Assembly (NCBI RefSeq): GCF_002749615.1
Contig: NZ_CP024201.1
Span: 1,364,001-1,428,000, forward strand
Reading direction: 5' to 3'
DNA length: 64,000 nucleotides
From: Caulobacter mirabilis
GTDB lineage: Bacteria; Pseudomonadota; Alphaproteobacteria; Caulobacterales; Caulobacteraceae
Shown: in pieces, positions 43,117 to 51,903 of the stretch
Position numbering within the stretch: position 1 is the stretch's first letter
Layout of the letters: every line of letters starts with the position of its first letter
Translations under genes and position numbers: made by a program
The notes under the pieces: generated by a model
The model's input: only the letters and a program-made list of their open reading frames with translations
What the model was told of the DNA's origin: nothing
The model's database searches: none

Positions 43117-44342
43117 TCGGCGTTCTGAGCCGCCGGCGCCGGCCTGCGGGCGGGGATCCAGGCGGCCGCGAGCATGAGCAGGGCCGCGACGCTCGCCGCC
43201 GCCAGCGGCCATTGGTGCGAACCGCCGTAGAGGCCCGCGCCGAGCAGCGGGCCGATGATGTAGCCCGCGCCCATGCCGCCGGCGACCGCGCCGGCGGCGG
43301 CGCCCTGTTCCTCCGGCGACACCGACAGCGAGGCGAGCGCCTGCACGCCCGGCGTCAGCAGGCCGGCGCCGAGACCGGCCACGCCGTAGCTGGCGATCAG
43401 CCCCGGCAGGCCGGGGGAGACCAAGGCGCCGACCAGCCCCGCCAGAAGCAGCAGAGCGCCGAGCCGCAGCATGGTCATCGGCTCCGGCTTGAGCAGGCGG
43501 ATGCCGACCGCCTGGACCAGCAGCATGGCCAGGGCCATGGCCGTCATGGCGAACCCGACCGCCTTCGGCGTCTGCTGCAGGTTCAGCGAGAGCTTGTCCT
43601 GGAAATAGAAGGCCGAGGTCTGCTGCACGATCGACAGGCTGGTGAACAGCAGCAGGGCGAAGATCACCGCGAAGCGGATCCGCGGATCGAGCGGCGACAG
43701 CTTGGGCGGCGTCGGCCGATCGGCGGCTTGGATCGGCTCGGGAACCGCCAGCCGGATGCAGATCGCGGCCAGGACGGTCAGTCCGGCCGCCAGGTAGAGC
43801 GGCGTCAGAACCCCGAACCGGGCCAGCAGTCCGCCGACCATCGGGCCCAGCACCGACCCCAGGCCGAACGCGGCCCCGACCATGGCCACGCCGCCGGCGC
43901 GGTTCTCCCGGTCGGTGATATCGGCCATGTAGGCGGTGGCGGTCGGCTGCAGCCCGCCGGTCAGGAAGGCGGTGACGGCGCGGACCGCCGCCAAGGCCGC
44001 GAAGGCCGTCATGGCGGTGATCGCTCCCGCCATCCCAGCCTGCATCACCAGGGCGAAGGCGGCCGTGCCCAGGCCGTAGACGGTCAGCCCCCAGACCAGC
44101 GGCTTGATCCGGCCCAGCCGGTCGCTCATCCGCCCCCAGAACGGCGCGCCGATGGTCCAGGCGACGGCGGCCAGGCTGATGACCGCGCCCAGATGCAGTT
44201 CGGTCAACCCGATCTCGCGCACGACCGGCCCGGCCATGGCGAACAGCACCGTCTGGCCCATGGCGAAGACGGTCATCCCGAACAGGATCAACGCCACCCC
44301 GCTCTTGCCGCCGGCTCTGATCGTGGTTTGGGATTGGATCAT
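43113..44342 (-). CDS. MFS efflux transporter (TetA/MdtG-like)
   Basis: This 409-residue multi-pass major facilitator protein has about 12 hydrophobic segments and the motif A-type loop GRMSDRLGRIKPL between segments 2 and 3. It also has a motif C-like GAAFGLGSVLGPMVGG, which marks drug/H+ antiporters. It probably exports small molecules. A Fur-box-like sequence lies 24 bases upstream, so siderophore or iron-linked export is possible. The substrate is not deducible. Confidence 0.9.
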   Translation of the reverse strand: MIQSQTTIRAGGKSGVALILFGMTVFAMGQTVLFAMAGPVVREIGLTELHLGAVISLAAVAWTIGAPFWGRMSDRLGRIKPLVWGLTVYGLGTAAFALVMQAGMAGAITAMTAFAALAAVRAVTAFLTGGLQPTATAYMADITDRENRAGGVAMVGAAFGLGSVLGPMVGGLLARFGVLTPLYLAAGLTVLAAICIRLAVPEPIQAADRPTPPKLSPLDPRIRFAVIFALLLFTSLSIVQQTSAFYFQDKLSLNLQQTPKAVGFAMTAMALAMLLVQAVGIRLLKPEPMTMLRLGALLLLAGLVGALVSPGLPGLIASYGVAGLGAGLLTPGVQALASLSVSPEEQGAAAGAVAGGMGAGYIIGPLLGAGLYGGSHQWPLAAASVAALLMLAAAWIPARRPAPAAQNAD

Positions 44343-44365
44343 CTACGCACCTCTTGGCATGCATA

Positions 44366-44380
44366 TGAGAATCGTTCGCA
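44366..44380 (-). promoter_or_regulatory. Fur-box-like site upstream of the MFS gene
   Basis: TGAGAATCGTTCGCA matches the classical Fur core TGAGAATCATTCTCA at 13 of 15 positions and is flanked by ATA/TAT on both sides. It lies between the MFS gene and the dienelactone hydrolase gene, nearer the MFS start. Confidence 0.5.
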
Positions 44381-44465
44381 TATATCGGTCAAGGTGTTTC
44401 CGAGGGCTTTCCTTTCCCGCGACGCTCGGTGAAAGATCGCCGTTCCTCATTCGGAGACGACGGCG

Positions 44466-45326
44466 ATGTGCGAAGACGACATCCATCCCGGTCTGATCGT
44501 GGATCCCACGGTCTCGCGCCGGACGTTCGGCCTGACCGTCGCCGCGGTCGCGGGAATCGCAGGCGCCGCCCAGGCGACGACGCCAGTGGTTTCCCGGGAC
44601 GTCGACATCAAGACCGCCGACGGGGTCGCCGACGCCGTGGTGTTCCACCCGGAAGGGAAGGGGCCCTGGCCAGCGGTGCTGATTTGGCCGGACATCGTCA
44701 GCCTGCGGCCGGTGTTCCGCGAGATGGGCCGGCGGCTGGCGGCCGAGGGCTACGTCGTGCTCGTGCCCAATCTCTACTACCGCACCCGCCGGGCGCCGGT
44801 GGTGGAAAGCACGTTCGACTTCGCCAACGCCGACGACCGGGCCAAGCTGATGGCGCTGCGCAAGACGGTGACGCCGGACGCCACCGAGCGCGACGCCAAG
44901 ACCTATCTCGCCTACCTCGACGCCCAGCCCCAGGTCGACAAACGCAGGAAGGTCGGCGTCCAGGGCTACTGCATGGGCGGGGCGCTCTCGATCATTACCG
45001 CCGCGACGGTCCCGAACCGCATCGGCGCGGTAGCCAGCTTCCACGGCGGCGGCCTGGCCACCGACAAGCCCGACAGCCCACACCTGCTGCTGGCCAAGAC
45101 CAAGGCCGAATACCTGATCCTCTGGGCCAAGAACGACGACGACAAGGACCCCAATGAGAAGGTCCGGCTGAAGGCGGCCATGGACGCCGCCAAGCGCCCG
45201 GCCAAGATCGAGGTCTATCCCGCCGCCCACGGCTGGTGCGTGAAGGGCAGCCAGGTCTACGACGAAGCCCAGGCCGAACGCGCGTGGGCGGAGCTGCTGG
45301 CGCTCTACAAGCGGACGCTGAAGTAG
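44466..45326 (+). CDS. Tat-exported dienelactone hydrolase family protein
   Basis: This 286-residue alpha/beta hydrolase has a twin-arginine signal (SRRTFGLTVAAVAGIAGAAQA, about residues 17-37). The dienelactone-hydrolase nucleophile elbow is GYCMGG with Cys169; the likely Asp lies in NDDDKDP and the His in AAHGWC. It hydrolyses an ester or lactone in the periplasm; the substrate is unknown. It is divergent from the MFS gene. Confidence 0.88.
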   Translation: MCEDDIHPGLIVDPTVSRRTFGLTVAAVAGIAGAAQATTPVVSRDVDIKTADGVADAVVFHPEGKGPWPAVLIWPDIVSLRPVFREMGRRLAAEGYVVLVPNLYYRTRRAPVVESTFDFANADDRAKLMALRKTVTPDATERDAKTYLAYLDAQPQVDKRRKVGVQGYCMGGALSIITAATVPNRIGAVASFHGGGLATDKPDSPHLLLAKTKAEYLILWAKNDDDKDPNEKVRLKAAMDAAKRPAKIEVYPAAHGWCVKGSQVYDEAQAERAWAELLALYKRTLK

Positions 45327-45340
45327 CGGCTGTTTCCTCC

Positions 45341-45446
45341 GGTCGTCCCGGCGAAGGCCGGGATCCCGTTTCAACCACGGCGCTGGGCTCCCTTCCGTCA
45401 GCGCATCGTTCTACGACCTGGGTCCCGGCCTTCGCCGGGATGACCG
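45341..45446. repeat. palindromic repeat, family D (GGTCGTCCCGGCGAAGGCCGGG)
   Basis: The left arm begins GGTCGTCCCGGCGAAGGCC and the right arm is the near-complement GGCCTTCGCCGGGATGACC, separated by about 55 bases. This arrangement is a widespread intergenic element in alphaproteobacteria. It lies between convergent hydrolase and TetR genes. Confidence 0.75.
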
Positions 45447-45459
45447 GGGTGAGGATGGC

Positions 45460-46731
45460 CTATCCCGCCCGCGCCTCGATCCCCAGGGCCGTCAGGTCGC
45501 AGATGGCGTCGGCGATCTGGATCGGGGTCATCGGGTAGCCTTCGGGCAGCCACTTCGGGAGCCACAGGAAGATCCCGGCCGCCGCCTCGGCCGCGAAGGC
45601 GCTGTCGGCGGCCCGGCTGGAGCCGTCGGCCGCGCCCTGGCGCTGATTCCGGGCCGAGGTCATGCGCAGCCGGCGCGAGGCGCGGCTGAACCGCTCCAGC
45701 TCGTCGGCGGGCAGGGACATGCGGCCCGGCTGCAGCATCAGCGGCGACAGCGGACCGGCCTGGGCCTGGATGTTCAGGTGCAGGGTGATCAGCGAGCGCT
45801 CGAAACCGGTGCGGCCGGCCTTCACCGCCGTGTCCATGATCAGGTCGTAAAGCTCGAAGGCCCGGCGATAGCAGCGCACCACCAGATCGGCCTTGTCGTC
45901 GAAGTAGTGGTAGACGGCGCCCTTGGTCGCCCCGACGCTGGCGCTGATCTCGTCCAGCGACACCCCGTCGATGCCGCGCCGGTTGAACAGGCGCGAGGCG
46001 GCGGCGATCAGCTGGCCGATCTTCACCTCGTTGGTCTGCTTCCGGTCGAAGGCGTTGAACGGCCTGGCGGTCAGGGCCTCGATGTCGATCCCGCAGCGCA
46101 CGTCGGCGGAAGCGTCGGCGGCGAAGCCGTGCAGGAAGAGGTCGACCACCGCCGCCGTCGCCCGCCGTCGCGCGGCGCGATCGTCGCGGTGGCCCAGCCA
46201 GCCCGCCGACAGCCGGGTCCAGGAGATCAGGCCGGTCAGCGACTGGGCGGCGATCTCGGTGTCGCAGGGCCGGAAGACGTCGGCCGCGATCCCCTCGGCG
46301 ATCAGCCCGCGCAGGGCGGCGATGTTGCGGGCCTGATGCTCGCGGATCACCGCGCGGGGGGCCTCGGGCAGGTAGTCTATGTCGGTCAGCACGGCCTGTG
46401 GCGGCCGGTCGAAGGCCAGCTCCGCCTCGACGAAGCGGCGGATGCGGTCGGACGGACCGTCGCCGGTCTCGACCGCGAGGGCCAGGTCGTCCGCCGTCGC
46501 CTCGCAGGCGCGCAGATAGCTGCGGAAGACCAGGTCGGCCCGGTCGGCGACGTAGTAGTAGAGCGTGTTGCGCGACAGCCCGACCTGCTCGGCGATGTCG
46601 TTGAGCACGATGGCCCCGGCGCCCTGGGCGTTGATCCGACGGGCGGCCTCGTCGAGCAGCAGGTCGCGCTTGGCCGCCCGCTTGCGCGCCGGTTTCGGGC
46701 GCGGAGCCCTGGCTGCCGATTCCGTCGTCAT
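45460..46731 (-). CDS. tandem double TetR-family transcriptional regulator
   Basis: This 423-residue single polypeptide contains two complete TetR units. The first HTH (about residues 20-65) has GAIVLNDIAEQVGLSRNTLYYYVADRADLV. The second (about 235-280) has GIDGVSLDEISASVGATKGAVYHYFDDKADLV. Each is followed by a helical ligand domain. The start is the ATG at 46731 behind AAGGAAG. Ordinary TetR proteins are about 200 residues and dimerise; this one is a covalent pseudo-dimer with two different halves. It is divergent from the TonB receptor operon, its probable target. Confidence 0.88.
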   Translation of the reverse strand: MTTESAARAPRPKPARKRAAKRDLLLDEAARRINAQGAGAIVLNDIAEQVGLSRNTLYYYVADRADLVFRSYLRACEATADDLALAVETGDGPSDRIRRFVEAELAFDRPPQAVLTDIDYLPEAPRAVIREHQARNIAALRGLIAEGIAADVFRPCDTEIAAQSLTGLISWTRLSAGWLGHRDDRAARRRATAAVVDLFLHGFAADASADVRCGIDIEALTARPFNAFDRKQTNEVKIGQLIAAASRLFNRRGIDGVSLDEISASVGATKGAVYHYFDDKADLVVRCYRRAFELYDLIMDTAVKAGRTGFERSLITLHLNIQAQAGPLSPLMLQPGRMSLPADELERFSRASRRLRMTSARNQRQGAADGSSRAADSAFAAEAAAGIFLWLPKWLPEGYPMTPIQIADAICDLTALGIEARAG

Positions 46732-46797
46732 CGCTTCCTTTTCGCCGCGTTCGCCGCGGCCGGCTACTCGACGATCAATACACAAGACATACGAGAT

Positions 46798-46864
46798 TGT
46801 CGAAAAACTTGACGATCATGTCCCGTCGTGTCGTTATCGATGCAAACTCAAGTGTCGAAAAACT
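46798..46864 (+). promoter_or_regulatory. direct repeats in the tandem-TetR / TonB receptor intergenic region
   Basis: TGTCGAAAAACT occurs at 46798-46809 and 46853-46864, and GACGATCA at 46770-46777 and 46811-46818. These are unusually AT-rich words for this genome in a 179-bp divergent promoter region, so they are candidate operator parts. Confidence 0.45.
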
Positions 46865-46910
46865 GGCAACCGCGAGGTCAGCCGGACGACCGTCAGGGAG
46901 GAGCGGGGAG

Positions 46911-49166
46911 ATGGGCGATCAAGGGCGAAGCGCGCGCGGGCCCAGGGCATGGCTGGCGGCCGGCGCCGGGCTGATGGCGCTGGCCATGGCCGGGACGGCG
47001 CGGGCCGAGGATCCGGCGCCGGCCGAGGTCGATGCGGTCGTCGTCACCGCCCAGAAACGGGCGCAGGACACGCTGGACGTCGGGCTGAACGTCTCGGTCG
47101 TCGACGCTGGCGCGCTGCGGCAGAACCGGGTGACCCAGATCAGCGACCTGTCGGCCTTCACCCCCAACGTCGACATCAAGGAGAACATGCCCGGCATCCT
47201 GCCGGTGGTGACCATCCGCGGCGTCGGGCTGAACGACTTCTCGGCGACCAACAATCCCAGCGCCGGGGTCTATGTCGACGAGGTCTATCTCAGCTCGCTG
47301 GCGCTGATGAACTTCGACCTGTTCGACCTGGAGCGGATGGAGGCGCTGAAGGGGCCGCAAGGCACCCTCTACGGCCGTAACTCCACCGCCGGGGCGATCA
47401 ACATCGTCACCGCCAAGCCCAGCTTCGGCGGCTATGCGGCGCGGATCGCGGGCGGGTTCGGGAACTACGAGAGCGCCGACCTCGACGGCTGGGTCAACGT
47501 TCCGGTGTCGGAGATCTTCGCCCTGCGGTTCAGCGGCAAGCTGGCGCGGCAGGACGAGGGCTTCTTCTTCGACCGCGGCCGCAACGACGACATCGGCCGG
47601 CGCGACGTGAAGATGGTCCGGGCCCAGGCCCGCTGGGCGGCGACCGAAGCCACCGACATCCTGCTCAAGGCCGAGGCCCAGCAGGTGCGGTCGCAGGTCG
47701 GCGGTCCGGAGTTCTTCGGTCTGCTGCCGCCCCCGGGCGCGCCGGCCGGCCTGGTCTGCCCCGGCTCGCCGGGCTGTATGGATTTCCTGGGTTACCGCGA
47801 CACGGACGGCGATCCCTACAAGGGCGCCTGGTCGGTCGACCCGACCTACGACGTCGACCAGCGGGCGGTCACCCTGCGCATGGAGCATGACTTCGGCTGG
47901 GGGACGCTGACCTCGGTGACCGGCTGGGTCGACTTCCAGCGGCAATGGGGCGCCGACACCGACGGCGGGCCTTTCCGACAGACCGACTTCGTCGAGCACG
48001 ACGACATCCAGCAGATCTCGCACGAGCTGCGCCTGGCCGGGGCGACGGAGAAGACCGACTGGCTGGTCGGCGCCTTCATCTCCCGCGACCGGGTGCGGAT
48101 GACCTACGACGGCGACCTACGCGACCTGTTCAACACCCGGACCCTGACCTTCACCGACCAGGTCTCCAAGTCGGCGGCGGTGTTCGGCAACATCGAGCAC
48201 GACCTGACCCCGACGCTCAGCCTGATCGCCGGACTGCGCTACACCTCGGAGGAGAAGGCCAACATCGGCGGCGACTACGACCTGGTCTCGCAGTGTCCGG
48301 GCAGCGCCCTGACCGGCGCGCCCTGCGGCTCCCCGCCGATCCTGATGGCCTTCGTCGACGAGACCATCGACGACCAGAACTGGTCCTGGAAACTGGGCCT
48401 GAACTGGAAGCCCGGTCCGCTGACCCTGATCTACGCCAGCGTCAGCCAGGGGGTGAAGAGCGGCGGGTTCTTCTCGGGCGTGGCGAGCAACTCGGCTCAG
48501 CTGAAGCCCTACGAACCCGAGACCTTGGTCGCCTGGGAGGCCGGGGTGAAGCAGCGCCTGCCGGCCTGGGGCCTGTCCTGGTCGGGCAGCGTGTTCTTCT
48601 ACGACTACTCCGACGTCCAGACCTTCATCCGCGACATCTCCGGGACGCTGCCGATCCAGCGGCTGGGCAACGTCGGCGAGGCGACCATCTACGGCCTGGA
48701 CCTCGATGCGCGCTGGACGCCGACGGCCTTGCCCGGTCTGGACGTGACCGCGGGCCTGGGCCTGCTGCACAGCGAACTGGGCGGCTTCATCGGCTCGGGC
48801 GGTCCGGTGGCCAAGGGCAACGAACTGCCCGACGCGCCGCCGGTCAGCTTCAACCTGGCGGTCGGCTACAGCTTCGACGTGGGCGAGACCCTGAAGGCCC
48901 GGGTCCAGGTCGACGGCCGCTACGCCGACGACATGTTCAAGGACGCCGTCAACGACCCGCTGATCGCCACCGAGGGCTACTGGGTGTGGAACGCCCGGGC
49001 CAGCCTGTTCTCCGGCAGCGACTGGGAGGTGGCGATCTGGGGCAAGAACCTGGCCGACGAGGAATACGTCACCCAGGGCGTCAACAACCTGCCGCTGGGC
49101 GTCGGTTTCCGCGTCTACGGCGCGCCGCGCACCTTCGGCGTCAGCTTCAGCAAGAGCTTCCAGTGA
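46911..49166 (+). CDS. TonB-dependent outer membrane receptor
   Basis: This 751-residue receptor has a signal peptide (cleavage near GTARA, residue 32) followed by VDAVVVTAQKRAQD. The plug domain (about 45-165) has VTIRGVGLNDFSATNNPSAGVYVDEVYLSS and LKGPQGTLYGRNSTAGAINIVT. A 22-strand-type barrel ends in Phe-Gln. It is close to the sphingomonad/Caulobacter group importing non-iron substrates. GGGAGGAG precedes the ATG at 46911. It overlaps the next gene (GTGA). Confidence 0.93.
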   Translation: MGDQGRSARGPRAWLAAGAGLMALAMAGTARAEDPAPAEVDAVVVTAQKRAQDTLDVGLNVSVVDAGALRQNRVTQISDLSAFTPNVDIKENMPGILPVVTIRGVGLNDFSATNNPSAGVYVDEVYLSSLALMNFDLFDLERMEALKGPQGTLYGRNSTAGAINIVTAKPSFGGYAARIAGGFGNYESADLDGWVNVPVSEIFALRFSGKLARQDEGFFFDRGRNDDIGRRDVKMVRAQARWAATEATDILLKAEAQQVRSQVGGPEFFGLLPPPGAPAGLVCPGSPGCMDFLGYRDTDGDPYKGAWSVDPTYDVDQRAVTLRMEHDFGWGTLTSVTGWVDFQRQWGADTDGGPFRQTDFVEHDDIQQISHELRLAGATEKTDWLVGAFISRDRVRMTYDGDLRDLFNTRTLTFTDQVSKSAAVFGNIEHDLTPTLSLIAGLRYTSEEKANIGGDYDLVSQCPGSALTGAPCGSPPILMAFVDETIDDQNWSWKLGLNWKPGPLTLIYASVSQGVKSGGFFSGVASNSAQLKPYEPETLVAWEAGVKQRLPAWGLSWSGSVFFYDYSDVQTFIRDISGTLPIQRLGNVGEATIYGLDLDARWTPTALPGLDVTAGLGLLHSELGGFIGSGGPVAKGNELPDAPPVSFNLAVGYSFDVGETLKARVQVDGRYADDMFKDAVNDPLIATEGYWVWNARASLFSGSDWEVAIWGKNLADEEYVTQGVNNLPLGVGFRVYGAPRTFGVSFSKSFQ

Positions 49167-50296
49167 CCCAGATCGAGGGAAGGGCCGATCCGGCCTTCGC
49201 GGCGCTCGCCGCAGAGTTTGAACGCAACTTCACGGAGCGGGGCGACGTCGGGGCCTCGCTGGCCGTGGTCCAGGACGGCGAGCTGGTCGTCGACCTCTGG
49301 GGCGGCAGCCTCGACAAGGCCGGGGCCAGGCCCTGGCGCTCGGACAGCGTGGTCAATGTCTGGTCGACGACCAAGGCGGTGACGGCGCTGTGCTTCGCCG
49401 TCCTGGTCGACCAGGACAAGGCGGCCTACGCCGACCCGGTCGCGCGGTGGTGGCCGGAGTTCGCGGCGGAGGGGAAGGGCGACATCACCATCGCTGAGCT
49501 GCTGTCGCACCAGGCCGGTCTGTGTAGCTTCACCAGCCCGGCCGTGGTCGCCGACTACTACGATCAGCCGACGGCGGCGGCGCGGCTCGCCGGCCAGGCG
49601 CCGCTGTGGCCGCCTCGGTCGCGTTCCGGCTACCACGCCATCAGCATCGGGACTCTGGCGAACGAACTGTTCCGGCGGATCGAGGGGCGGTCGCTGGGCG
49701 CCTTCGTGGTTGAGGACCTGTCGGGCCCGTTCGGCCTCGACCTGACCCTGGGTCTGCCGGCGTCGGAAGAGGCTCGGCGGGCCGAGATGATCGCGCCGCC
49801 GGAGCTCGGCACCAGCAGCATGGTCCCGGAGATGAATCCCTCGCAGATCGTCGCCTACGCCAACCCGGCGATGGAGCCGCTGCTGCCCAACACCGCCGCG
49901 TGGCGGGCCTGCGAGATTCCGTCGGCCAACGGCTTCTCCAACGCCCGGTCGCTGGCGCGGCTGTTCGGGGCGGCGGCGAACGGCGGGACGCTGGACGGGC
50001 GCAGGGTCGTGGGCGCCGAGGCGCTGGCCCAGGCGACCAGGCTGCAGATCGAGGGCGTCGACGAGGTGCTCGGCGTGCCGGCCCGCTGGGCGGCGGGCTT
50101 CCTGCTCAATACCGACGGCCTCTATGGACCGGAGCCGCGGGCGTTCGGCCACTCCGGCTGGGGCGGTTCGTTCGCGATGGTCGATCCGGTGCGGCATGTG
50201 GCGGTGAGCTACGCGATGAACCGGATGGGAACCGACCTGGTCGGCGATCCCCGCGACGTCGCCCTGATCGCGGCGACCTACGAGGGGCTGGCGTAG
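49163..50296 (+). CDS. serine hydrolase of the beta-lactamase/esterase (class C-like) family
   Basis: This 377-residue protein starts with GTG at 49163, overlapping the receptor stop. It has the SxxK motif STTK with Ser68 and Lys71, a later SGYHAIS (Tyr of the YxN-like site) and HSGWGG near the C-terminus replacing KTG, as in EstB-type esterases. No signal peptide is seen, so it probably acts in the cytoplasm on an imported ester. Its 3' end overlaps the WYL regulator gene by 19 bases. Confidence 0.88.
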   Translation: MTQIEGRADPAFAALAAEFERNFTERGDVGASLAVVQDGELVVDLWGGSLDKAGARPWRSDSVVNVWSTTKAVTALCFAVLVDQDKAAYADPVARWWPEFAAEGKGDITIAELLSHQAGLCSFTSPAVVADYYDQPTAAARLAGQAPLWPPRSRSGYHAISIGTLANELFRRIEGRSLGAFVVEDLSGPFGLDLTLGLPASEEARRAEMIAPPELGTSSMVPEMNPSQIVAYANPAMEPLLPNTAAWRACEIPSANGFSNARSLARLFGAAANGGTLDGRRVVGAEALAQATRLQIEGVDEVLGVPARWAAGFLLNTDGLYGPEPRAFGHSGWGGSFAMVDPVRHVAVSYAMNRMGTDLVGDPRDVALIAATYEGLA

Positions 50297-51249
50297 AGGG
50301 CCGCGATGCGCGCCGCCGTCGCGGCGACCGCCTCGCGCAGATCCGGCGGTCCCAGCACCTCGGCCTCCGCGCCGAGGTAGAGCAGCTGGCGCGTGGCGTC
50401 CTCCAGGTCCTCGGTCGGGATCTCGGCGATGATCCAGCCGGCCGGCTCGGCGGGCTGACGGTCTGCGTCGACCGCCTCGGCGGCGGCCGGGCTGATGATC
50501 CGCAGTCGTCGCAGGCCTTCCGGCGAAAGCCGCACCTGGGCCCGGCCGCTCATCAGCCGCGCCTCGAAGTCCCGCGCCCAGTCGCTCCAATAGGCCGCTA
50601 GGTCGAACCCGACCGGCCGCTGGAAGGGCTCGGCCAGGGGCTCCAGCGCGCGGAGGCTCGAGACCCGATAGGTTCGCGGAGTCCCTCCGACCGCCGCCGC
50701 CAGGTACCAGGCCCCGCCCTTGAGCACGAGGCCGAGCGGGTCGATGTCGCGGTCCACAGGCCCCTTCCAGCTGTCGTAGCGGATGCGCAGGCGGCGGTCC
50801 GCCCAGACCGCCTCGGCCAGGGCCGGCAGCAGCGGGCTGGTCTCGGTCCGCCGATACCAATGGGTCGGATCCAGGTGGAAGCGCGCGGCGACCTTCTGGG
50901 CGCTGGCCCCTGAGTCGGGCGGCAGGCTGGCCAGCAGCTTCAGGCGAGCGGCGGCCAGGTCGTCGCCCAGGCCCAGGTCGGCCGCCGCCGCCCCGCCGCC
51001 GGCCAGGACCAGGGCGTCGGACTCGGTGGACGTCAAGCCGGTCAGGCGCGTGCGATAGCCGTCCAGCAGCGCGAAGCCTCCGGCCCGGCCGCGCTCGGCG
51101 TAGACCGGCACGCCGGCGGCGCTGAGCTCGTCGATATCGCGATAGATGGTGCGGACCGAGACCTCGAACTCTTCCGCCAGGGCCTCGGCCGTCAGCCGGC
51201 CGCGCAGCTGCAGCAGGATCAGGATCGACAGGAGGCGGCTCGCACGCAT
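50278..51249 (-). CDS. WYL-domain (YafY-type) transcriptional regulator
   Basis: This 323-residue DeoR/YafY-like regulator has an N-terminal HTH (RLLSILILLQLRGRLTAEALAEEFEVSVRTIYRDIDELSAAGVPVY, about residues 4-48). The WYL domain follows, with RIRYDSWKGPVDRDIDPLGLVLKGGAWYLAA, and then a WCX-type C-terminal part. It is divergent from the gene at 51334, with an inverted repeat in the gap. Such regulators usually control the adjacent divergent gene. Confidence 0.9.
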   Translation of the reverse strand: MRASRLLSILILLQLRGRLTAEALAEEFEVSVRTIYRDIDELSAAGVPVYAERGRAGGFALLDGYRTRLTGLTSTESDALVLAGGGAAAADLGLGDDLAAARLKLLASLPPDSGASAQKVAARFHLDPTHWYRRTETSPLLPALAEAVWADRRLRIRYDSWKGPVDRDIDPLGLVLKGGAWYLAAAVGGTPRTYRVSSLRALEPLAEPFQRPVGFDLAAYWSDWARDFEARLMSGRAQVRLSPEGLRRLRIISPAAAEAVDADRQPAEPAGWIIAEIPTEDLEDATRQLLYLGAEAEVLGPPDLREAVAATAARIAALYASPS

Positions 51250-51271
51250 GATTGCAGTCTAGCCGAAAAAG

Positions 51272-51288
51272 CTGACGTTGGATGTCAG
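51272..51288. promoter_or_regulatory. inverted repeat CTGAC-N7-GTCAG, probable WYL regulator operator
   Basis: CTGAC at 51272-51276 and GTCAG at 51284-51288 are exact complements around GTTGGAT. The site lies 22 bases from the regulator start and 45 from the divergent gene. TGAC/GTCA words are typical of YafY-group operators, as I recall. Confidence 0.5.
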
Positions 51289-51333
51289 GATTACGGGCGT
51301 AGGCAGGCGACGGACCTTTTCAGGAGACCCGTC

Positions 51334-51897
51334 ATGTCCATCCAGCCTTCCCGTCCGCCGCGCCGCACGGTGCTGAAGACCGCCGCCGCGGCGTCAGCCG
51401 TTGCGCCGGCCGCCCTGGCCGCGGCGCCGCAGCCGTCGCCCGGCCGGCCCGGCGACTTCGACTTCCTCTCCGGCGAGTGGCGGATTCGCCATCGCCGCTT
51501 CCTGGCCGACAGCAAGACCTGGGACGAGTTCGAGGGCGAGGCGACTTGCCGCTCGATCCTGGGGGGCGTCTGCAGCGTCGAGGAGCTGCGCATCCCGGCG
51601 CGGAACTTCAGCGGCATGGGCCTGCGCCTGCTGGATGTCGAGCGGGCGATCTGGGTCGACCATTGGGTCAACGCCAAGGGCGGCGTGCTGACCCCGCCCG
51701 GGGTCGAGGGCCGGTTCGTGAACGGCGACGGGGTGTTCATCTCCGACGAGACGGACGGTGCGACCCCGATCAAGGTCCGCGGCCTGTGGGACGGGATCAC
51801 GGCGACGTCCTGCCGCTGGAGCCAGGCCGTGTCGCGCGACGGCGGCGCGACCTGGGAGGACAACTGGCTGATGGAGTGGCGGCGCGTGGGCGCCTAG
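51334..51897 (+). CDS. Tat-exported protein of unknown function (DUF1579-like)
   Basis: This 187-residue protein has a twin-arginine leader (PPRRTVLKTAAAASAVAPAALAAA). The mature part starts DFDFLSGEWRIRHRRFLADSKTWDEFEG and continues as a lipocalin-like beta barrel (GGATWEDNWLMEWRRV at the end). The function is unknown. The ribosome binding region is CAGGAGA. It is convergent with pleC, 6 bases between stops. Confidence 0.8.
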   Translation: MSIQPSRPPRRTVLKTAAAASAVAPAALAAAPQPSPGRPGDFDFLSGEWRIRHRRFLADSKTWDEFEGEATCRSILGGVCSVEELRIPARNFSGMGLRLLDVERAIWVDHWVNAKGGVLTPPGVEGRFVNGDGVFISDETDGATPIKVRGLWDGITATSCRWSQAVSRDGGATWEDNWLMEWRRVGA

Positions 51898-51903
51898 TCG
51901 GGT

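Noticed and set aside
39985..44364. Very long open frame (1459 codons) on the minus strand across glnE and its neighbours
   Set aside because: It runs antisense to glnE and the EF-hand gene and across the MFS gene. Its translation is low-complexity Arg/Gly/Ala/Gln-rich sequence without motifs. Long antisense frames are expected at this GC content.
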